DNA of 43,601 bases from Alphaproteobacteria bacterium (GTDB lineage Bacteria; Pseudomonadota; Alphaproteobacteria; JAPYRI01). Each line of letters opens with the position of its first letter. Positions within the stretch are counted from its first letter, which is position 1. The notes under the pieces were generated by a model, which was given only the letters and a program-made list of their open reading frames with translations, made no database searches and was not told the origin of the DNA. A program made the position numbers and the translations under genes. The stretch is taken from NCBI GenBank assembly GCA_029941135.1, contig JAPYRI010000013.1, positions 1-43,601 on the forward strand. Direction: 5' to 3'. Positions 19,440 to 27,753 of the stretch are shown piece after piece.

Positions 19440-19843
19440 CGGATAAAAAAAGTGTCCCCGTAGAAGAGATCATGACCCGCTCTGTTCATCAGATAGACGG
19501 TCTGGCAACCGTGCGGGATGCAATCGCCAAGTTTGCCGAACATCGGATCAGCTCACTGGTCATTCCCCGCCGTGACAAGTCTGACGAATACGGCATGATT
19601 CATGTGTCCGATGTGGCCTCGCGAGTGATCGCACGCAACCTCTCTCCGGATCGTGTGCAAGTCTTCGAAATCATGTCAAAACCGGTGCTGGCTGTCCCCG
19701 CCGAGATGAATATTCGCTATGCCATCCGTCATTTGGTCGAGTTTCAACGCTCTCGGGCAGCGGTTATTGATCATCAACGCGAACTGGTCGGCATTGTTAC
19801 CTTGCGCGACATGGTATTGCGTTATGAGCAAAACGATATTTAG
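19436..19843 (+). CDS. CBS-pair domain protein
   Basis: This 135-residue protein is a stand-alone pair of CBS domains. Each repeat has the usual start, VEEIMTRSVHQIDGLATVRDAI for the first and VFEIMSKPVLAVPAEMNIRYAI for the second, ending with LVIPRR-type and VGIVTLRDMVL strands. CBS pairs bind adenosine nucleotides and act as energy sensors. Its ATG overlaps the P-II-like stop by 4 bases, so it is the last gene of the DUF1538 operon. With a P-II-like protein it offers two nucleotide-sensing inputs to the putative transporter. This assignment of role is inference. Confidence 0.88.
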   Translation: MTDKKSVPVEEIMTRSVHQIDGLATVRDAIAKFAEHRISSLVIPRRDKSDEYGMIHVSDVASRVIARNLSPDRVQVFEIMSKPVLAVPAEMNIRYAIRHLVEFQRSRAAVIDHQRELVGIVTLRDMVLRYEQNDI

Positions 19844-20014
19844 GCGATCAAACTTCCGGGGTCGTTGTGTTGTTCAATGGAATAATTTCTCTTTTCGTCG
19901 CGCCGGTTTCTCGCCACGCTCATCCGGTATATAACGATCTCCAACCACGGGCTCTTGAGGGAAATTATCCCCCCCGGCACTGCTTAGTCTCGATACCGGC
20001 CAACTGATTACCGC

Positions 20015-20989
20015 ATGATCTTTATTCAGACCGTTTTGGGCCTCGTCATTCTGCTTTTGGGCGGCGATTTTTTGGTTCGAGGAGCTGTCGCTCTGGCCCA
20101 AAGGCTGGGAGTATCGGCGCTGGTTATCAGCCTCACAGTGGTCGCGTTCGGCACTTCGGCGCCAGAACTGGTAGTCTCCATTGAAGCGGCACTTGGCGGC
20201 ATTTCTGATATCGCGCTCGGCAATGTGATTGGCAGCAATATTGCCAATGTGTTGCTGGTAATAGGGGTGCCGTCACTCCTCTATCCAACCGTCTGCAACG
20301 CTCCGCTCCTGCGCCGTAATGTGTCGTTTGCTATTCTAATCAGCGTTCTTTTTATGGTGCTCGCGTCCTCAGGCCTGCTGGTGTTTTGGAATGGTGTGGT
20401 GCTGGTGCTCGTTTTGCTGATGTTCATTGCCTATTCGTCGAGCATGGACAAGAACGTGGCCGCAGTGGCGCTTGAAGTCGCAACTGAGGTTGAACAACAC
20501 ACTTATAAGGGCATGACAGCGTTTCAGTCGGCGCTCTTTTTGGTGGGCGGTTTGTGCGGCTTGCTCGCCGGCGCGAAGATATTAATCGATGTGTCTATCG
20601 CCATTGCGCGCGCGGCCGAAATCTCGGAAGCGGTCATTGGGTTGACCTTGGTCGCTGTGGGTACTTCCTTGCCGGAACTGGTTACCGCTATGATTGCCGC
20701 CGTGCGCCGTCACAGCGAAGTGGTGGTTGGCACAGTGCTGGGAAGTTGCATTTTCAACTTGACCGCGGTTATGGGGGTAACGGCACTGGTCACCGACGTT
20801 CCTGTATCGCCGGGCTTTCTCCAAGTGGATCTATGGCTCATGCTGGCGGCACTCACTTTGCTAAGCGTGTTTATTTTTTGCCGTATGCCCATTGCGCGCT
20901 GGGCGGGCGTGGTTTACCTGACCATTTACGGTGGTTATACCTGGGCCTTGCTGCAAGGGGTTTTCACCTACGACATGAGGGTAAACTAA
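20015..20989 (+). CDS. Calcium/sodium antiporter of the CaCA family (YrbG-like)
   Basis: This 324-residue membrane protein has about ten hydrophobic segments in two inverted halves. Each half carries an alpha-repeat: GTSAPELVVSIEAALGG with GNVIGSNIANVL in the first, and GTSLPELVTAMIAAVRR with GTVLGSCIFNLT in the second. These are the ion-binding repeats of K+-independent and K+-dependent Na+/Ca2+ exchangers. In the second repeat the usual Asn of GSNIFN is Cys (GSCIFN). The protein lies in the inner membrane. It follows the CBS gene after 171 bases and the next gene starts 2 bases after it, so it may be the first gene of a new unit. Confidence 0.92.
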   Translation: MIFIQTVLGLVILLLGGDFLVRGAVALAQRLGVSALVISLTVVAFGTSAPELVVSIEAALGGISDIALGNVIGSNIANVLLVIGVPSLLYPTVCNAPLLRRNVSFAILISVLFMVLASSGLLVFWNGVVLVLVLLMFIAYSSSMDKNVAAVALEVATEVEQHTYKGMTAFQSALFLVGGLCGLLAGAKILIDVSIAIARAAEISEAVIGLTLVAVGTSLPELVTAMIAAVRRHSEVVVGTVLGSCIFNLTAVMGVTALVTDVPVSPGFLQVDLWLMLAALTLLSVFIFCRMPIARWAGVVYLTIYGGYTWALLQGVFTYDMRVN

Positions 20990-20991
20990 AC

Positions 20992-21756
20992 ATGGGTTTG
21001 GAAACGCCAGGAACAGTACTAGTCACCGGCGGTGGTGCCCGCATCGGCCGCGCTATATCGCTCGACCTGGGCATGCGGGGTTGGCATGTGGTGGTCCAAT
21101 ATCTGCATTCTGACGACGGCGCACAGCAGGTGGTCGAGGACATCATCAAAGCGGGAAGTAAAGCCATTGTTCTGCAGGCCGATCTGTCCAAGCCAGAGGC
21201 CGTTCAGGCGATTATCCCACGGGCAACGGCCGAACTTGGGCCACTCAAATGCCTGATCAACAATGCGTCAGTTTTCGAAAACGATGATATCTCGTCGGTT
21301 GACCTGACGTCTTGGCGGGCGCACATGGACGTGAACCTGCATGCACCCTTGATATTAACCCAGGCATTTGCGGCACAAGCCGTCGCCGATGGCGGCAATG
21401 TGATTAACATATTGGATCAGCGGGTGTGGAAGCTGACTCCTTTCTTTCTGTCCTATACCGTAAGCAAAGCAGCTTTGTGGACGCTGACACAAACGCTGGC
21501 CATGGCGCTTGCGCCGGGAATTCGCGTGAACGGCGTGGGACCAGGGCCCACCCTGCCCAGTCCCCGCCAAACCGATGCGCAGTTTGCCCAGCAATGCGCG
21601 TCCACGTTATTGCAACGCGGCGCGTCACCCGAGGAGATTTGCGCGGCAATTCAGTTTATTCTTAGCACGCCATCCATGACCGGGCAGATGATTGCCCTCG
21701 ATGGCGGCCAGCACTTGGCTTGGCAGTCGCCCGAAAACAGTAACGGCCAGGAATAG
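20992..21756 (+). CDS. Short-chain dehydrogenase/reductase, pteridine-reductase-like
   Basis: This 254-residue SDR has TGGGARIGRAISLDL at the N-terminus, the Arg-containing cofactor motif seen in pteridine and dihydromonapterin reductases (PTR1/FolM), followed by NNAS at residue ~91. The catalytic Tyr-x3-Lys is SYTVSKAALWTL. The position 25 bases before folB supports a role in pterin or folate metabolism, but the substrate is inferred. The start ATG at 20992 follows the antiporter stop almost directly. A much longer upstream frame exists only because the antiporter gene is open in this frame; it is not real. Confidence 0.87.
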   Translation: MGLETPGTVLVTGGGARIGRAISLDLGMRGWHVVVQYLHSDDGAQQVVEDIIKAGSKAIVLQADLSKPEAVQAIIPRATAELGPLKCLINNASVFENDDISSVDLTSWRAHMDVNLHAPLILTQAFAAQAVADGGNVINILDQRVWKLTPFFLSYTVSKAALWTLTQTLAMALAPGIRVNGVGPGPTLPSPRQTDAQFAQQCASTLLQRGASPEEICAAIQFILSTPSMTGQMIALDGGQHLAWQSPENSNGQE

Positions 21757-21781
21757 CGGATAACCCGGGAGCAAAACCGCC

Positions 21782-22219
21782 ATGGATCAGCAGCCTAAAG
21801 ACACCAGCGCCATCTTCCCCTTGCGAATCGCCGACGCCGGACGCTCGGTGCGCCATGTCTTCGTCCGCGACCTAGTGATCGACGCAAACATCGGCATCCA
21901 TGCCCACGAGCGCCAAGGCCGCCAAAGGGTGGTCGTTAACGTCGATCTGTCAGTTACCGAAATTGACCGGCCGGTGCAGGACAAAATTGGCGAAGTCCTG
22001 TGTTACGAGGAAGTCGCGGCAGGCATCGAAGACATCGTTGCTACCGGGCATATCAATCTGGTCGAAACTTTGGCCGAACGCATTGCTCAAATGTGCTTGC
22101 GGGACGAACGTGTTGAGACCGCTCGAGTTCGGATTGAAAAGCCGGACGCATTGCCAAACGCGGGCAGCGTTGGAATCGAGATAGAACGCGTCCGAAAATC
22201 GACTCAGGCACCCGGCTAG
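21782..22219 (+). CDS. folB: Dihydroneopterin aldolase FolB
   Basis: This 145-residue protein matches FolB, which cleaves dihydroneopterin to 6-hydroxymethyl-dihydropterin and glycolaldehyde in folate synthesis. The family signature is visible: VRDLVIDANIGIHAHERQGRQ, then CYEEVAAGIEDIV and HINLVETLAERIAQMCL. It ends RVRIEKPDALPNAGSVGIEI, the usual strand pair. It carries a ~25-residue N-terminal extension compared with the shortest family members. The gene follows the SDR by 25 bases. A 386-base gap with DnaA boxes follows. Confidence 0.93.
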   Translation: MDQQPKDTSAIFPLRIADAGRSVRHVFVRDLVIDANIGIHAHERQGRQRVVVNVDLSVTEIDRPVQDKIGEVLCYEEVAAGIEDIVATGHINLVETLAERIAQMCLRDERVETARVRIEKPDALPNAGSVGIEIERVRKSTQAPG

Positions 22220-22605
22220 ACCCTAAATTACACGTTAACAAACGGTTAAATCGGCAGAAATCAGCCATTTTGCCAATTTCAGTGGTCGAAAGTTGTACAC
22301 AGTGACCGAAAATGTCGCTGGCTCCGCTGCTACCGACCAATATATTTCCCGGGGTTTCCCCTAAAATCATATTGACTTTGATTTATGTAATAATTTCAAA
22401 CGGTTATATTTTTTGCCTATTTTTTATGCAAAGATGTCTGAAGTGAAGGCCAGAGCGGCTTGAGACTGTATTTCCGTTCTTTACCCACAAAGTTATCCAC
22501 AGAAATAGTGGATAAAAAAATATTATTTTATTCCTTCGGTGAAGGCCGATTCTACCCTGAAGAGAACACCGTTGACCGCAGTCTCGTAGCGGCCAAAATA
22601 GGCAT
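22220..22605. other. Candidate chromosomal replication origin (DnaA-box cluster, AT-rich)
   Basis: This gene-free region is markedly AT-rich against its surroundings. A perfect DnaA box TTATCCACA lies at 22493-22501. Near-consensus boxes are TTGTACACA (22293-22301), TTATGCAAA (22424-22432), TTACCCACA (22481-22489) and, on the other strand, TTATCCACT (22507-22515). Immediately after comes an A/T-only tract (22512-22532) suited to unwinding, and another AT-rich stretch spans 22371-22430. A CtrA box is at 22235. The pattern is that of an alphaproteobacterial oriC, but GC skew and experimental data are needed. A DnaA-controlled promoter for uvrC is the alternative. Confidence 0.5.
22235..22249. 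promoter_or_regulatory. CtrA-type box TTAA-N7-TTAA
   Basis: TTAACAAACGGTTAA is an exact TTAA-N7-TTAA, the site bound by the alphaproteobacterial cell-cycle regulator CtrA. In Caulobacter such sites overlap the origin and also control many promoters. It lies at the start of the gap that also carries the DnaA boxes. Confidence 0.6.
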
Positions 22606-24486
22606 ATGTCAAAGAAAACCACCTCAACAAGCGTAGCGGCGCGCGGCGACGGCCGCGATGTCATCCGGGCGGCGGCGCGCAATTTGCCGAGCCGGCCTGG
22701 CGTCTACCGGATGATCGATAGTCGGGGCACCGTGCTTTATGTGGGCAAGGCGAAAAACCTCAAAAAGCGGGTAAATAGTTACTTGAATATGACGAGTCAC
22801 AGCAATCGCATTGCGCGCATGGTGCTGACGACCGCCGACCTTGAAATCATCACCACACACACGGAAGTCGAAGCCCTACTCCTTGAAGCTAATCTGATCA
22901 AACAGCTAAAACCTGTATGCAATGTGCTGCTGCGGGACGACAAATCGTTTCCCTATATTCACCTGACCCATGGTAAATGGGCCCGTCTCACTAAACACCG
23001 TGGGGCACGTTCGAAGGATGGCGACTTTTTTGGACCCTTCGCATCCGCGGGCGCCGTCAATCATACCCTCAATACACTGCAACGGGCGTTCATGTTGCGG
23101 TCGTGCTCGGACAGCGTATTCCGCAGCCGCAGCCGCCCGTGTTTACTCCATCAAATCAAACGCTGCACAGCGCCCTGTGTGGAAGGTCATATCAGTCACT
23201 CTGACTACAATGCATTGGTCGAAGAAAGCCGGCAATTCCTATCCGGCCGCAGCCAGAAAATTCAGCGCCGCCTGTCGGACTCGATGCAAACCGCCAGCGC
23301 CGAGATGGAATTTGAAAAAGCCGCCGTTTACCGGGACCGGATTAAGGCGCTCACGCAAATTCAAGCCCACCAGGAAGTGAATTTTTCAGGATTGAACGAG
23401 GCCGATGTGATCGCCGCCCACCGCGACGGCGGGCAAACTTGCATCCAGGTGTTTTTCTTCCGATCGGGGCAAAACTGGGGCAATCGTGCCTATTATCCGC
23501 GCCATGATGCACAGCAAGAAATGGGAGAAGTCCTTGCCGCCTTCATCGGTCAGTTTTATGACAATAAACCACCGCCGCGATTGGTGCTGTTGAGTGACCG
23601 GCCCCACGAGCAAGCCTTAATCGAGGAAGCTCTTTCGCTTAAAGCTGATCGCAAGGTGAAACTATTGGTGCCCCAGAGGGGGGATAAACGGGCGGTGGTG
23701 GATCATGCCCTGACCAATGCCCGTGAAGCCTTGGAACGCCGGTTGTCGGAAAGCGCTTCACAGCTGCGATTGCTCGAAGACCTAGCCGACGCCTTCGACT
23801 TGGATGCACCGCCGCAACGCATTGAAGTATACGACAACAGCCACATTTCAGGCACCAACGCCACCGGTGCCATGATCGTCGCCGGTCCGGAAGGGTTGAT
23901 GAAGAACGCCTACCGGAAGTTTAACATCAAAGACAAAAACCTAACCCCTGGCGACGACTACGGCATGATGCGCGAGGTCCTCACCCGGCGGTTTTCACGC
24001 CTTTTGAAAGAGGATCAGGACCGCACGAACAACATGTGGCCGGATCTCGTGCTCATTGATGGGGGCGCCGGACAGCTGTCGGCCGTCCTCGAAGTATTCG
24101 CTGACCTAGGCGTCGATGACGTGGCAATCGCGGCAATCGCCAAGGGGCCGGACCGCAATGCCGGGCGCGAACGCTTTTTCTTGCCTGGCAAAGCGCCGGT
24201 GAGCCTCGAGCCCCGTAGCCCCGTGTTCTATTTCCTTCAGCGCTTACGGGATGAATCTCACCGTTTCGCCATCGGCACTCATCGGGCAAAGCGCGCCAAA
24301 TCCACCCGCAGATCGCGGCTCGACGATATTCCCGGAGTGGGTGCCCGGCGCAAACGCGCTTTGTTGCATCATTTTGGCGCCGCCAGCAGTGTCGAGCGCG
24401 CGGGACTTGCCGATTTGGAAGCCGTAGAAGGTATCAGCAAAGTCGTCGCCAAAACCATTTATGACCATTTCCACGAGGGCACTTGA
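22606..24486 (+). CDS. uvrC: Excinuclease ABC subunit UvrC
   Basis: This 626-residue protein makes both incisions in nucleotide excision repair. The N-terminal GIY-YIG nuclease is [19 protein letters not shown] (residues 32-50). The Cys-rich segment [22 protein letters not shown] and the UVR motif [14 protein letters not shown] (about residues 225-240) follow. The C-terminal nuclease half begins [11 protein letters not shown] and includes [10 protein letters not shown]. Two helix-hairpin-helix motifs close the protein ([28 protein letters not shown]). The start ATG at 22606 gives the alphaproteobacterial leader of ~23 residues. Confidence 0.97.
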   Translation: MSKKTTSTSVAARGDGRDVIRAAARNLPSRPGVYRMIDSRGTVLYVGKAKNLKKRVNSYLNMTSHSNRIARMVLTTADLEIITTHTEVEALLLEANLIKQLKPVCNVLLRDDKSFPYIHLTHGKWARLTKHRGARSKDGDFFGPFASAGAVNHTLNTLQRAFMLRSCSDSVFRSRSRPCLLHQIKRCTAPCVEGHISHSDYNALVEESRQFLSGRSQKIQRRLSDSMQTASAEMEFEKAAVYRDRIKALTQIQAHQEVNFSGLNEADVIAAHRDGGQTCIQVFFFRSGQNWGNRAYYPRHDAQQEMGEVLAAFIGQFYDNKPPPRLVLLSDRPHEQALIEEALSLKADRKVKLLVPQRGDKRAVVDHALTNAREALERRLSESASQLRLLEDLADAFDLDAPPQRIEVYDNSHISGTNATGAMIVAGPEGLMKNAYRKFNIKDKNLTPGDDYGMMREVLTRRFSRLLKEDQDRTNNMWPDLVLIDGGAGQLSAVLEVFADLGVDDVAIAAIAKGPDRNAGRERFFLPGKAPVSLEPRSPVFYFLQRLRDESHRFAIGTHRAKRAKSTRRSRLDDIPGVGARRKRALLHHFGAASSVERAGLADLEAVEGISKVVAKTIYDHFHEGT

Positions 24487-24589
24487 TCGCGCGGATGACA
24501 ACTGATGCTATAGTGATCAATCTATTTTCCGGGTCAGCGATTAGAAAGACTTGGCGTTTTATGAAGATGACATCGCGACAAAGGCGATC

Positions 24590-25156
24590 ATGATTACCAC
24601 CCTTCCCAATCTATTGACCCTTTCGCGCATTCTGGTCATTCCACTGTTTACTGGCGCCTTCTATTTAGCGTCGCCGCTCGACCAATGGGTCACGTTCGGT
24701 ATTTTTGTCGCCGCCGGAATTACTGATTTTTTCGACGGCTACTTGGCTCGGAATCTTAATCAAGTTTCAATTCTCGGCCGGTTTCTCGACCCTATCGCTG
24801 ACAAGCTTCTGGTCGCCGCCGCCATTCTGATGCTGGTCGCTTTCAACCGGATCGAAAGCTGGACCGTACTCCCGGCGATGGTTATTTTGTGCCGGGAAAT
24901 TCTGGTGTCGGGATTGCGGGAGTTTTTGGCTCAAGTTAAAATCAGCGTGCCGGTAAGCCGCCTGGCGAAATGGAAAACCGGCGTTCAGATTGTTGCCTTG
25001 TGTTTTTTGTTGCTCGGCAATGTTGTCGATGATTTTCTACCGGCTGGCCAAATAGGCTCAATCGGTTTATGGATTGCGGCAATCCTGACATTGTATACGG
25101 GCTATGATTATATGCGCGTCGGACTGCGTTATATGACCGCGCCGGATTCCGAGTGA
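24590..25156 (+). CDS. pgsA: CDP-diacylglycerol-glycerol-3-phosphate 3-phosphatidyltransferase
   Basis: This 188-residue inner-membrane enzyme makes phosphatidylglycerol phosphate. The CDP-alcohol phosphotransferase motif DGx2ARx8Gx3Dx3D is intact: Asp49-Gly50, Arg54, Gly63, Asp67 and Asp71 in DFFDGYLARN and GRFLDPIADK. About five membrane helices follow the pattern of the family. I chose the ATG at 24590, which gives MITTLPNLLTLSRI, over an upstream TTG at 24551 because the added residues are not family-like. The order uvrC-pgsA followed by molybdopterin genes is common in alphaproteobacteria (from memory). Confidence 0.95.
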   Translation: MITTLPNLLTLSRILVIPLFTGAFYLASPLDQWVTFGIFVAAGITDFFDGYLARNLNQVSILGRFLDPIADKLLVAAAILMLVAFNRIESWTVLPAMVILCREILVSGLREFLAQVKISVPVSRLAKWKTGVQIVALCFLLLGNVVDDFLPAGQIGSIGLWIAAILTLYTGYDYMRVGLRYMTAPDSE

Positions 25157-25178
25157 TCCATTTGAGGAACGTGAAACG

Positions 25179-25712
25179 ATGAAAGTCTTCGGGCTGGTGG
25201 GGTGGAGTGACAGTGGCAAAACCACCTTGATGACCAGGCTGCTTCCGGAATTGACTAATCGCGGCTTGCGCGTCTCAACCGCCAAACACGCCCACCACGA
25301 ATTTGATTTGGACACTGAAGGCAAGGACAGCTATCTGCATCGCAGTTCCGGGGCCACAGAAGTTATGATAGCCTCTCGGCAACGCTGGGCTTTATTACAC
25401 GAACATCGGAATGAGCCCGAAAGCTCCCTGGAGGAACTGATCACGCACATGTCGCCGGTAGACTTGTTAATGGTGGAGGGCATGAAGCAACATGCCCACG
25501 ACAAGATTGAAGTTCACCGCTCCGGCCGCGCAGCGCCATTGATACTGGATGAACAAACGGGCGTGGTGGCGGTTGCGTCGGACGCTCCTTTGGAAGGACT
25601 CTCGGTGCCGGTATTGGATTTAAACGACCCCAGCGCCATTGCCGATTTCATCATCGACCATTGCGGCTTGGCAAGGTTAGTCGATGCCGCCCGTCAATCC
25701 AGTGGCGGTTAG
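25179..25712 (+). CDS. mobB: Molybdopterin-guanine dinucleotide biosynthesis protein MobB
   Basis: This 177-residue GTP-binding protein assists MobA in forming the guanine dinucleotide form of the molybdenum cofactor. The P-loop is GWSDSGKTTLM (residues 8-18), followed by the family strand VSTAKHAHHEFDLDTEGKDS and, later, LLMVEGMKQ. The gene sits 22 bases after pgsA and 39 bases before moeA, so it belongs to the molybdopterin block. It is somewhat distinct in its C-terminal third, as usual for the family. mobA is not in the window. Confidence 0.92.
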   Translation: MKVFGLVGWSDSGKTTLMTRLLPELTNRGLRVSTAKHAHHEFDLDTEGKDSYLHRSSGATEVMIASRQRWALLHEHRNEPESSLEELITHMSPVDLLMVEGMKQHAHDKIEVHRSGRAAPLILDEQTGVVAVASDAPLEGLSVPVLDLNDPSAIADFIIDHCGLARLVDAARQSSGG

Positions 25713-25751
25713 AATGGTTGCCGGTGTTTAAAATGACTGGCGGGCGCTAAG

Positions 25752-27023
25752 ATGGCGCAACTTTCGGACGACTGCTTTCGACCGGGCGCCGACTTGATGC
25801 CCCTGCTCGACGCATTGACCTTGTTAGAGCAGCGATTGGACGCGGTTGTCGGCACGGAGATTGTCCCGCTTAAAATGGCGCGCGGTCGCATCCTTAACGA
25901 AGACTTGGTCGCTGACATGGATGTCCCGCCCCATGATAATTCCGCCGTCGACGGCTATGGATTTCGCTGGGGTGATCTTGCACCCGAAGGCGACACCCGA
26001 TTTCAAGTGATCGGCCGGGCGGCTGCCGGTCATCCTGTCGAAACATCGCCGGATTGGTCCCTGCCAGTGGGCGCGGCAGTCCGGGTGTTCACCGGGGCAC
26101 CCGTACCGCCGGCGTGCGACACGGTCGTGATGCAAGAAGACGCGAGCGAATTGGGCGATGGGGCGGTTATGATCCCAGCCGGGCTGAAGATAGGCGCGAA
26201 CCGGCGCTCGGCAGGCGAAGATATTCAGAAAGGTGACCGCATTCTCAACCGAGGCTTGCGCCTCAAGCCGCAACACTTAGGCATCGCAGCCTCAGTCGGC
26301 CGCAGTCAATTGACGGTCTACACGGCGCTGCGCGTTGCCATTTTTTCCACCGGTGACGAAGTTAAAGAACCTGGAACGCCCTTGCCTCTCGGCGGTATTT
26401 ACGACGCTAACCGGATTATGGTGGCAGCTTTCTGCGAGGCGCTTGGCGCGCATGTAAATGACTTAGGCATATTGCCTGACAAATCGGATCAAATTCGATC
26501 AGCCCTCGAAGAGGCAACCGAAAGTCACGACTTGATTATTACTTCGGGCGGCGTTTCAGTGGGTGACGAAGATCATGTGAAAGCGGCGGTGGAAGAGCTC
26601 GGCCAATTGCATTTTTGGCGCTTAGCGATCAAGCCCGGGCGTCCCATCGCCCTCGGCCAAGTGCGCGGCGTGCCGTTTGCCGGGCTCCCTGGCAACCCTG
26701 TGGCCGCGATGGTGACGTTTCTGCGGATCGTGCGGCCTGTGGTGTTGGCGTTGAGTGGGGCAACCGAATTGACCCCCAAATCCTATCAAGTGGCATCGAG
26801 CTTTGCCTACACGAAGAAACGGCCGCGGCGAGAATTGATCCGCGTCCACATCGTGGCCGGTGATAACAATGTGCCCACGGCGCATCGCTTCAAAGATCAA
26901 GGTGCGGGTATCCTGACGTCGATCACATCATCGGATGGCCTGGTTGAACTGTCGGAAGATCACAGCGAGGTCAAAGTTGGCGATATGGTCGAATTTATTC
27001 CGTTTTGCGAGGTGGACGCGTGA
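25752..27023 (+). CDS. moeA: Molybdopterin molybdenumtransferase MoeA
   Basis: This 423-residue protein inserts molybdate into adenylylated molybdopterin. The signature segments are visible in order: PPHDNSAVDGYGFRW near residue 58, FTGAPVPPACDTVVMQED, RVAIFSTGDEV near residue 195, the molybdopterin-binding ITSGGVSVGDEDHV, and PFAGLPGNPVAAMVTF. The last ~75 residues form the small beta domain IV. The stop overlaps the GTG start of moaD (GTGA at 27020-27023), indicating coupled translation. Confidence 0.96.
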   Translation: MAQLSDDCFRPGADLMPLLDALTLLEQRLDAVVGTEIVPLKMARGRILNEDLVADMDVPPHDNSAVDGYGFRWGDLAPEGDTRFQVIGRAAAGHPVETSPDWSLPVGAAVRVFTGAPVPPACDTVVMQEDASELGDGAVMIPAGLKIGANRRSAGEDIQKGDRILNRGLRLKPQHLGIAASVGRSQLTVYTALRVAIFSTGDEVKEPGTPLPLGGIYDANRIMVAAFCEALGAHVNDLGILPDKSDQIRSALEEATESHDLIITSGGVSVGDEDHVKAAVEELGQLHFWRLAIKPGRPIALGQVRGVPFAGLPGNPVAAMVTFLRIVRPVVLALSGATELTPKSYQVASSFAYTKKRPRRELIRVHIVAGDNNVPTAHRFKDQGAGILTSITSSDGLVELSEDHSEVKVGDMVEFIPFCEVDA

Positions 27024-27271
27024 AATTGCTGTATTTCGCTTGGGTCCGCAACAAGGTGGGGATCGCTGAAGAAAATATCACGCTCCCCGACCATGTGGGT
27101 GACATAGCAGCCCTGCTGAGCTGGCTGCGCGAACGCAATGACGGCTTCGCCGACGCACTTTCCGACATGACCGCCATTCGCTTTGCGGTGAACCAGGAGA
27201 TTGCCGCCCTTGATCAGCCGGTGACCGACGACGACGAAATTGCCCTGTTCCCGCCCATGACTGGTGGCTAA
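27020..27271 (+). CDS. moaD: Molybdopterin synthase small subunit MoaD
   Basis: This 83-residue ubiquitin-fold protein carries sulfur for conversion of cPMP to molybdopterin. The start is the GTG at 27020, giving MKLLYFAWVRNKVG; an earlier in-frame start at 27005 would lie inside moeA and lacks support. The protein ends FPPMTGG, with the C-terminal Gly-Gly that becomes the thiocarboxylate. moaE follows 17 bases later, so both subunits of the synthase are made together. Confidence 0.95.
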   Translation: MKLLYFAWVRNKVGIAEENITLPDHVGDIAALLSWLRERNDGFADALSDMTAIRFAVNQEIAALDQPVTDDDEIALFPPMTGG

Positions 27272-27288
27272 GAATAAGGAGGAGTGCC

Positions 27289-27744
27289 GTGATTAGGGTA
27301 CAAGCACAGGACTTCGACGTAGGCGCCGAGATCGACGCCATGGCCGCTGGCAACACCCACATCGGAGGGATTGCGAGCTTCGTTGGCTACGTCCGCGATT
27401 TGAACGACGGCAACACCGTGTCGGCGATCACGCTTGAACATTATCCGGGCATGACCGAACGCAGGCTCAATGAAATTGAGCAAGAAGCCCAGCGTCGCTG
27501 GCTCTTGGAAGACGCCCTCATCATTCACCGCTACGGCAGGCTGGAACCCGGCGACCGTATTGTCCTTGTGGTCACCGCATCGGCCCATCGGCAAGCCGCA
27601 TTCAATGCCACCATGTTCCTAATGGACTGGCTGAAAACCGAAGCGCCGTTTTGGAAACTTGAAGCGACCGGTGACGGCGAGCACTGGGTCGAAGCGCGTG
27701 AAGCCGACGACATTGCTGCCGATAAATGGAAGCAAAAAAACTGA
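27289..27744 (+). CDS. moaE: Molybdopterin synthase large subunit MoaE
   Basis: This 151-residue protein is the catalytic subunit that, with MoaD, makes molybdopterin. Family segments include IASFVGYVRDLNDGNTV, LEHYPGMTERRLNEIE, HRYGRLEPGDRIVLV and MDWLKTEAPFWKLE, the last with the conserved Lys and Glu at the active site. The start is a GTG preceded by GGAGG at 27279-27283. It ends the mob-moe-moa block and converges on ilvE, with only 9 bases between the two stops. Confidence 0.96.
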   Translation: MIRVQAQDFDVGAEIDAMAAGNTHIGGIASFVGYVRDLNDGNTVSAITLEHYPGMTERRLNEIEQEAQRRWLLEDALIIHRYGRLEPGDRIVLVVTASAHRQAAFNATMFLMDWLKTEAPFWKLEATGDGEHWVEAREADDIAADKWKQKN

Positions 27745-27753
27745 AAGGTCGAC

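Noticed and set aside
20554-20991. A 400-residue frame that joins an upstream segment to the pteridine-reductase-like SDR
   Set aside because: The upstream part lies inside the antiporter gene in another frame and is not protein-like; the true start is the ATG at 20992.
24483-24514. TTGATC and TATAGT as a pgsA promoter
   Set aside because: The spacing is 20 bases, outside the usual range, and the -35 is weak.
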